From: Nyssa sinensis
Taxonomy: Eukaryota; Streptophyta; Magnoliopsida; Cornales; Nyssaceae
DNA length: 64,000 nucleotides
Direction of reading: 5' to 3'
Assembly (NCBI GenBank): GCA_008638375.1
Contig: CM018052.1
Coordinates: forward strand, 16,022,450-16,086,449
Part shown: positions 49,501 to 59,700 of the stretch, one piece after another
Layout: every line of letters starts with the position of its first letter
How positions within the stretch are numbered: position 1 is the first letter of the stretch
The notes under the pieces: generated by a model
Seen by the model: the letters and a program-made list of their open reading frames with translations, nothing else
What the model was told of the DNA's origin: nothing
The model's database searches: none
Translations under genes and position numbers: made by a program

Positions 49501-50419
49501 ACCTATGGCTAAAACATGGCCAGTAGATTATTTTTCTTATGTTATTCCTTCACACGCTCCATCAAGATTACTTGTTTCTCATGTTTGGCCATTTTTTGGG
49601 ATTATTCCACTCATCTCAAAGAAGTTATGTTGTCGTGGAAGGGCCAAGTGACTGAAGGGGGAGGAAGTAGTGAAGGCAATTTCCAGGTCAAATTTTAGGG
49701 GCAGTTAGTTAGGAACAAAAATAGAAGAATCTTTTATATATTTACAATACATGTACAGATCAATGGAACTCAAAAAAAATATGATTTTTAATACTGAGAA
49801 TATGATGGGATCCAAGGACAAGTGAATATGATTACTCTTTGGCATTCATATGTAACCGATAGATTGTTTTTAGCATCCCAACAAACTACAACAAAAAACA
49901 AGTATGATTTACAGACAGAGGAAGGATATTAGAGAGCTTCAAGTTGGAAATTATCAGGAAGAAGGAATGACATATCTTATGTTGTTTCAAATTTTCAACA
50001 AAGTACAATATATTATCCTAATGTCAAAAAGATATCGTAAAAACTCAATTAAGAGAGAGATGCTAAAGCTAATTTAATAAATCACAATAAAATCAAAAGT
50101 GGAACACACGTGCATGGAAGGTAAGCTTGGCAAAACCAACAAGATTAGGCTTATGATGATCACACAACCATCCAATTTATCATGATTATCTCACACATTC
50201 AAAAGAGATGGTAAGACAATCAGACTCCTACAAATGATAATTTTATTGTAAAAGCTGACCGTGACTCCAACTTTATATAGCAACCTACTACATCTTGGGG
50301 CAAATATCTAAACAAACATTTATAACTAACTCAATGGCAGCTGGAGCCAAAAACGATAAGTTCGAGCGGTCACTTCTCTTGTTGAAAAGTGAAAACTAAA
50401 GTTAAGTGCCTTTTACGTA

Positions 50420-50454
<35 letters not shown>

Positions 50455-53400
50455 TTTTATTATTATTACATAAAATAAGGTGCTTCTTTCTACTTAATTT
50501 TCCAAGTCAAGCAAGAAACCTTTTAGACCTATTTTGCTGGAAATTGTTCTGTAGTGTCCCCTAGGAATTTGCAAGTATGAGTTAATAGATATGATGCAAG
50601 AAACTTATAGAACAGATGGAGTAGCATACCTACGTCGTCGCTCAGATGATGTTGTCATTTGCATGGTCTCGCCAGTGACAAGATGCTCTACAACTGTTGC
50701 AATTAATGATACAACCTGCAAAAGCACAGCGATGATACTGAGAATAGATTATAATCAATGAAGTATATGTAAGTTGTCGTAGCTACCGTAAAAAAAAACA
50801 TGAGTGGAAAACCAAAAATCAAGTTTCTCCACTAAAATGAAGTTGTTCCCCTTGAAACAAACCAAAAACGGTAGAAACATACCAAAATAGTCAAATTATA
50901 CCAAAAGAGTCCAAACGAAAAAAAAAATAAAAAATCATTCATCTACAGGAACCTGAAGATTGATCAGAGTCAATATCCTTATTGTTAAGCGGGGTATGGG
51001 TGGGGGTGAAGGTTTGAAACTCTAAAAACTAAAAAGTAGCAAATACTCCAATTGCCCTAGGAAATACCAAATAAGGAAAACAAGTAGAAGAGAAGGAAAA
51101 GTGGAGCAGGCGTAGAACTTCTAATACTTAGTTGCTAGTAAATTATAGCCCAACTTTGTATCATTCTTTTTAGGTTGTTACTTTACTTGTAACATGGCAA
51201 CTATGCCATGCCATTACATATTAACAACCTGCCACACCTCTGTGTTCTTCAAAGAGGCGAGTCCCGTAATAACTATGTCACTGGCTGCAATCTATAACAA
51301 CCTGCCACTTACCAAAAATAAATAAATATTCTATGACAACCTGCCTCTCCATTTCCACAAATGATAAAATCTTTTTATACTTTTCTTTGGAACTTCATAA
51401 GTTCTATATATTCCTATCAGCCTTGGGGCGTTATGTACCAAATACAGCATTGCAAAAAGTTTCTTCTAAAATAACTAAAATTATGAATAATTTTTTAATG
51501 GGTGATGGGGATGGTGTCCACTCCATAGTAACCATGAAGACGCTACTAACTTACTAAGTTAAGATGCTAGTTTACAATATATTATTTGATTTTATCATTG
51601 AAGTATGATAAACACTGCCCTTGCTCTCTTATGCAATTTTTTGTTGTACAAAATAATTATTTTAGTTTTGAAAACTTTTATTTTATATACACAAGTGATG
51701 GGGTTTGAATGCTTCAAGTTACCACTAGGCTTAATTACCAGTTAGTTAATTTCAAAAAAACTTATTTTGCAACATATATAAAAGATAGTATTCAGTCTTA
51801 TATTATAAGAACCACCATAAATAATTAGATTAGATTTAGACATGAAGGTCTTATTTGAGATCATCTTTATAATGTAAATGCTAGAACAAAACCAAAAGAA
51901 TAAAATATACTCTTATTTAAGGGACGCTAACAGGGCCCCCAGGGTCTGGATCCATCACTGCATAGTACTACCAGTACCATGGTAATCCATATCACTCTAG
52001 CATTCAGTGCAGAGACTCATGGAATTTTGTTCTACCAGTTGGATCTGTATACAATAGAAAGTAAAAAGTAGATTGACGGGCAACACAAAAATGTCCTACT
52101 TCAGATGATTCAGTAGGCAACCAAAACTGTGTATAACATAAAGGATCACCTGCATGCAATTTCAGGTTAAATTCTGAACATCCACTTTGTAGAATAGTGG
52201 AAGTACATAAGAAGCCTGTAATCCAAGATTGCAAGTTCACAAAATAATAAATAAATAAAAAGATGAGTCGGTACATCTGTGTTCTTCAAAGAGGCAAGTG
52301 CCACACAAGCTCTGGAAAGCAGGAAATCTCCTGCCAATACGGCTAACTGCATTATGAAAAGAAATATTAAAAACAAAATTAGGCCATATAATTGAAAAGT
52401 TGATTTCACCTAAACAGTTCATGTAAACTAATTATATTTAAAAACAAGGAATATGAAAAAATAAGAGCTCTCTAAGAAGCAGCATTGCCAGTGCTTCAGC
52501 AGATGCCAGCCAATGCAGTTCTTTTTTTTTTTTTGATAGGCAAAAGGATATATCAATTAAAGTGCCCAAGAAGGGCAAATGATTACAAAGAAGGAGCAGC
52601 TTACAATTAATTGCTTAAACCCAACCCCCACCCCCCCCCCCCCCCCCCCCCCAACAACCAAAAAGAAACTCCACAAAAGAATCTATACAATGAGGATATG
52701 CCTTCAAAACCCAAAAGTATAAAGATTGTAAAAGTAACAAAACACAGCTAACTAGGGCCTGGCAAAGAGATTCCCTACCCCGATCATCAAGGCCATAAAA
52801 TTTTACTGAGAATGGTAAGAAGTGCCTTGCATTACCATCTAAGAGAACAAGACAAGGTCAAAAACAACCAATAGTACCAGGGAGGCCTAACATACTTGGT
52901 GAGGTCCAACAAAGGACACGTAGTCTCCTACATGTACATCATATCCGCAACACATATACACAGGCATGACTCCTGTCTCTAAAGAAATCCTAGTTAAATC
53001 TTCCCCGGGACATAAAATAATAAAAAAATCATACTCATACCACAAAGCCACGGTAGCAGACTTCGTGTCCATTTCAGGCAATGGGGTCATTTAGATTCCC
53101 CATTTTAGGAGGGACTTCCACAATTGGGAGGTGGGGGATGTTATGGCTCTTGTGGAGGTTTTGCACCATTCTAAGACTTCTATAGATCATGATGAAGCTA
53201 TTGGGTGGACAGTTGGGAGGGGAAGGAGCTTTGCTGTTAAACATTTTATGCAGACTTTCCTTGGAAAAGCATTTGGCATCCTAAACTCCCTCTTCTCAAG
53301 GTGGCATTTTTTGGGTGGACTGCTTCTTGGGGTGCAATCCTAACAATGGATAATTTAAAGAAGGGTTTCAGATTAGTGAATAGATGCCCCATGTGTGAAA

Positions 53401-53688
53401 GAGGATGACACAATGGATAATCTGTTCCTTCCTTGTGAGGTGGTATAGGAATTGTACTGATCAATAAAAAAAAAAAGGTGGTATAGGAATTGTCACACCT
53501 CATGTTTTTTCTTTTTAGATGCACTTGGGTTATGGAGCAGTCGGTGGTGAAGCTTTTCAAGAGTTGGAGAGGGGGCTGCAAAAGTAGAAGTGCAGGAATA
53601 AGTTGAGTGTGGCGCCATTGTATCTTTTAAGGTGTATATGAAGAGAGAGAAATAGGAGAGTACTTAAAGGGCAAGACTCTCTCTCTCG

Positions 53689-53724
<36 letters not shown>

Positions 53725-56700
53725 TTTTGTTGAGGTTTTGGGAGACACAAGGCTCTAGTTTTTGCATGAGCCATCACTTTTAGTATACGGGTCACCCCCC
53801 CTTAGCGCTCTTTAATGAATCTTTACTTCAAAAAAAAAAAAGAAGAAGAAAATTTTCATCTTTTTCTCCTTCGTATCAAGTGAAAATTTTATTTTTCTAA
53901 TAAAAAAAAAATTGCTAACGATGACCAGCAGTAATATAAGTGCCCAGTCTTTTTGACAAGTAGGCATTGGCGGCATACAAAGGATCTATTTGACTCAAAA
54001 ATAAAGCATACGCAAAAAGCTATCTTTGAAACAAGGCAAGGGCTGAAACTCCCCCTCAAAATTCTATTATTATTCTTCCTCCATATCCACCAAATTGCTA
54101 GTGTTTGGGAAAAAAATCACAGTTGCAGTTTTCGATTCCCGTTATTGATGGCCCGATACTCCTAGTACCATTACACCACAACCGCAATTTAAATCCATGC
54201 TCCATACATCCCTTGCCACCGAGCAATGGAGAAAAAATATGATCAACAATCTCTGAATCCCCCTTGAACAAATTGCACCTATTCACCAACTGAAAGCCCC
54301 TTCTTTGCAAATTGTCCATAGTAAGATTGTTCCAAGAAGCTGTCCAAGTAAAAAAAGACAAGCTTAGACAGGACCTAAGAACACCAAATCAACTTTCAAG
54401 AAAATTGCTATCACCTCTCCCCATCAACTCCTCATAGAAAGACCAAAGTGAGAACTCCTTGGGGTTATTCAAAGTCGATACTAGGGAATACCCCCCCCCT
54501 ACCCATAACCACCCTAAACCTGCTCAACACCTCCAAAAGATCCCCCACCTCCATCGACTCCCAATAATAGAAGTTTCTCCTAAAGAAAGGACTCCAAACC
54601 ACCTCAACTCACCACAGAGCAATAATCAGCCAGAAAAGCATTTACGAAGAACCAAGCTATACAAATGTGGAAATCTGTCCTGTAGAGGCCTATCCGTACA
54701 CCAACAAACATTTCAAAACTTTATCCTTGACCCCCTCCCCCACGTCAAAATGGATCCACCTCCTAAAATTAGCCATCCCCTTCACTACAATTTCCATAAC
54801 CCACACCCTTGGGCCTCCATCCCTTAAAAACCCAACCTCCGTCCTCTAGTCTGTATTTGGAAGGCACAACCTCCTTCCAAAGAACTCAATCCTCCATCCC
54901 AAACCTACACAAGCACTTGCCTAACAAAGCTTTTTTAAAAGCCCTCGTCTCCTTGATACCCAACCCCCTTCAAAAATAGAAGTTTTCGTCTTGTCCCACC
55001 TCACTAAATGGATCTCCCTCTCACCCTCCATGCCATCCCACAGGAAGTCCCTCTAAAGCTTTTCCAACTTTTTCTCCCCCGAAACCGGGATAGGGAACAG
55101 AGACATACATTATGTTGGCAGGTTGGGTAGGGTGCTCTTAATCAACTAAGCGAGCCTCCTTTAGATATATATTGTATTTTCCATCCTGCTAGGCACCACT
55201 AAAATCTCTTTATCACTGAATCCCACACTTCACGGATCTACAGGAAGTTCCTATGGGCAGCCCCAAATAAGAAGAGGGAAGAGGGAAGGGATCCCACCTC
55301 ACATCCCAAAGACCAAGCCAGCTCTTCCATTCCCCTTACCTCCCCCACAGGAATAATCTTGCTCTTGCCCAAATTTAACTTTAGGTCCAGACAGCCACGA
55401 AACAAAGAAGAATACAGCGAAGAAACCTCAACTGATGAGATTTTGCCTCACAAAAGACAATAGCATCATTTGCAAAAAGTAGATGAGAGCCCCACCCTGT
55501 TGTAATTGCTCCCCCTCCACAAAAAACCCTTCAGCAAACCACCCATCTCAGCCCTAATCATCATCTTGCTTAATGCCTCCATTACAATAGCAAACAAAAA
55601 AGGGGATAAGGGATTCCCTTGTCTTAACCCCCCCAAGAAGTCTGAAAGAATCTGGCCGGAGTGCCATTTACCAAACTTGAAAGAGTTACCGAAGATACAC
55701 ACTCCTTCATCCAAGTCCTCCACTTCACTCCAAACCCCATTTTCCACGTCATGAACAAGAGAAAGTCCCAATTGATGCGATCGTATACTCTCTCTATGTC
55801 CAACTTACAAACCAAACCCTTTTCCTTCCTCCTAAAATCAATACACTCATTGGCAGTTAAAACTGCATCCAAAATTTGTCTAACCCCCTACAAATGCATT
55901 CTAACTATTGGAGGTGACATTTCCTAACACCCTTCTCAACCACATGGATAAAACTTTGTCCAGCAATTTATATACACTTTTCACTAGGCTAATGGGTCTA
56001 AAGTCTCTAATATTATCTGCACCTTCGTTCTTTAGAATCAAGACTATGAAGGAAGCATTCAAGCTTCTTTCAAAGGACCCATGCTGGAAAAAAATACTGA
56101 AACAGCTAAAATAACTTCCTTAACAATCTGCCAACAGCACTTGAAAAAGGCCATGGTAAACCCATCAAGTCCTGGAGCCTTATCCCCATCACAAGACCTT
56201 AGACCAGGATGATTTTGTCTTCCTCAAAAGGCCTTTCCAGCATCCCAGCTTCCTCCCCATTCAGTTGGTTGAACACCAAATTTTCCAACTCCTGTCTCCA
56301 TCAAGTCGATTCACTGTACAAATTACTATAGAAGTTGGAGATGGCCTGTCTCTCTTCCTGCTCTTCCGACAGCCTCTGATCACCAATTCTAAAGGAACTT
56401 ATGTTGTTTCTCCTGCGGTGAAAGTTAGCCATTCTATGGGAAAATTTGGAGTTCAGGTCCCCCTCCCTCAGCCACAACACACGAGACTTCTGCCTCCAGG
56501 AAGTCTCTTCAGCATTCAACAGGAAACCAACTCCCCTTTCAACCTTCCTCTGCAGATCCTCTCCTCTTCTGTCAAAGGGCAATGTGTTCCTTGACATCCA
56601 GGACACTAGTCTCCTGAAGAATCCGAGCTTTTCAAACCTGCACGTTACTGGAAGTCTCCCTGTTCCACCTCTTGAGATCTTTCAGCATTTCAGTTCTTTT

Positions 56701-59700
56701 TGCTAAAACATAACCGGGGAGTGCCTCTGATATCATATCCCTGCCACCACGCAGCCACCAGATCTTTGAACCCAGGGATCTTCAACCACATGTTCTCAAA
56801 TTTGAAGAGAATTCAGCCTCTACTAATACCCCACAGTCCAGCAACACAAACTTGTGGTCAGAGACAAGACGAGGAAGAAGAGCCTGAGAAGAGTCGAGGA
56901 ACATCTCCTCCCTGGAAATAGAGATGAGAAAACAACCTAGACATCACAGAAGTCTCCCTCCTGCTAGACCAAGTGAACCTGCTCTCTTCTAAAGGCATGT
57001 GCACCAGATTCTGAGAGTTAATGAACCTTGTAAAGTCTCTCATTCCTCTAGTAAGTCTGCTGCTGCCTGACTTCTTAGAGGGAAAACACACTATGTTGAA
57101 GTCACCTCCTAGACACCATGGATAAGGCCACCTCCCTGCAGTATCCTGAAGCTCCTGCCACAACTCCCTCGTTTCTGAGTCTGAACAAGGGCCATAAACA
57201 CCTGAAAAAAACCGATTGAAATCTGCTATCCTGAGATTTTAATTGTTGAAGTTGTCTTTGTCTTAAAACATGGGGAAGTCAGAATGCTGTCTTGTTTAAA
57301 AGTCCTGCATTGGTCAAATTTAGAAACCTGGCAAAATGCCTGGTATATACCAAATACTAAGACTTACAAAATTATGTTGGGTTTCTATAATCATTCTTAT
57401 TGAGTATCAACTCCTTTCTCTGCACAAATTTCATGAATTTATCCAGAAAACAAAGCTGCAGTTGCTGCTGATCTACAACTATGGACTCATTTTCTCTATT
57501 GTCTTTTTTGCTTCATTCAATGCTAGAACGGGAATGGATCCATACATACTGCTTGGCTCATTCGCTGATATACAGAGTCACAGACCCATTTCCACACTAG
57601 CATTGAACTTGTATTTTATTATATATTATTTGGATTGCTTTTCCATGAAATCCACCTTTAAAATATAGCATTTCTCCACGAACAGATCAACTCTAACAGC
57701 TGTTAGTAATCAGTAGTTAATCACTTGAATTTTCATGCAAGGTTAAATTGGATATCAATCAATGATTCAATGGTAGCAACTGCAAGTTGGTTATTAAGCA
57801 TTTATGTGGTTTTCTTTTTCTCTTAAAAACGACAAGGATAGAATTAATCCCTCAACAGAAAGAATAGTAAATTTCACATTCCTGAAATTTCATATTTAAA
57901 TTCTGGTTTTAAAAGAATATGGAGATTGACATTGCAATAATTGGAATCAAAGAAATTACAATCTTCTGACAAGAACAGAGCCAAGAAAACTTATCAAAGA
58001 AAAGTATGAGTAGAGACTCAAGGAATCATAGTCATGAACCAACAAACCAAGACAAAAAGAAGATATGGTACCTTGTTGCCCATTACAAAGTTCAATGAAC
58101 CAATGCCACGTCTTGTATCTGCATCATCCAAAACATCATCATGAAGAAGGCTTGCCACCTTCAGATAAAGCAACAAATAAATTAGCTTGGAAGCATTAAT
58201 AGGTGTCTTAAATTCAGAATCAAACTGTGTACTGAATTATATAGCATCAGCAAATCTTGCTAGGGAACAGATTTTATTTTTTTAATTATGAACCATTCAT
58301 TAAACGAGTGTCAAACGGGTACATGAAGCATGAAAGAGTAAAACTACAGCCATAGCAAGAACTAAAAACCAATGACAGGTAGCAGACCTTAATCTTCAAA
58401 CCCAAGTATGTAACAAAGGCCCTACATTTTTCCAAGGTGGCCATTTTAAAACATGCAGCATGCATGATAAGTTGCTAACACTTGCATGAGTATTACTGGT
58501 GCAGAACCTTCAAACTTTCAGCACCATATGGGGATAATTGGGATTACGTTTTGTGATAAATTGGTTTAATGGGGACTAGGAATTAATACAAGAGAGTACT
58601 TATCAAAAAAAAAAAAAAGGAATTAGTACAAGAGAGTTTTGGGATAGAACTAGGGCCTTCAGATGTCTGTTTTGATAGTTTCTTGTGTATTTTTGTGTGA
58701 AGGAGCAAATCAGTGTTTGATGGCAATCAAGAGAAAACAAACACAATTAAGATTGAGAAGAAGAAAAGTAGTGGCACGCCCCTGGCAGGAGTGAGGGGAA
58801 CTATCCAATTACACTCAAACCGAAGCTTCAAAGCTGGAATTCTGAGTTGAAACCTAATCAAGGATCAAAATTTCGTTTCGTAGTGTTGTTTCGGTCACCC
58901 AAAAAATGGAAATATTTCAAAAACGTTTTGAAAACACAGTGGAAACAATAAAAAAAATTAAAATGTGTAGAAACACTTTAGAAACATAAAGTAAAATATA
59001 TGAATGTGTGAAAATAAATAGTATAATTAATTAATTATAAATGTTTTAGGGAACATGTCCATCCACACAAATTACTAGAGTGAAATTGTAAAAAAAAAAA
59101 CGTAAATGAAAATTAGTTATTAATACCAAATAACTCTTTATTAATTAAAAAATAGTATAAAAAATTAGAGATAATTTTTTATATAATATGAAATTATTAT
59201 ATATTTTAAAATATATCTCCTTTTGTTTTCTGCCATTCTCGGACTATTAAAGAAATTCTCAGTTTTCTTATAAAAAAATTATATATTTTAAAATATATAA
59301 AATTATTATAATTAAATACAATACCATAACATAATAGATATATACTATGTAATATCCATGAATTAGATAATTTGACAAAAGTTACATATAAAATAAAAAG
59401 TAAAACAAATAACGATTTAAACCTATTATAATTAGTAACTTAGTATTAAAATAGTTGTTTCTCTACACTTTATTTCCCTTACTACTTTTCTATTATTTTA
59501 AGAAAAACAATAGAAATATCTTCTCGTAATTTTGAGTCTTAATCCTTGAAAAACAAATGGATATTATCTTTTTCTAACTTCTAGAATTATTGTTGATACA
59601 AAAGAAATGTTTCCTCTGATTCGGTATGTTTCCACTAGTTTCGGTATGTTTTCACGGAAACAACTTTGTTTCCATGAAAACATGTGAATTTCGATATTCC

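Noticed and set aside
52887..53090. 67-residue minus-strand ORF with [16 protein letters not shown]
   Set aside because: No conserved domain. It ends where the plus-strand LINE begins and is probably chance.
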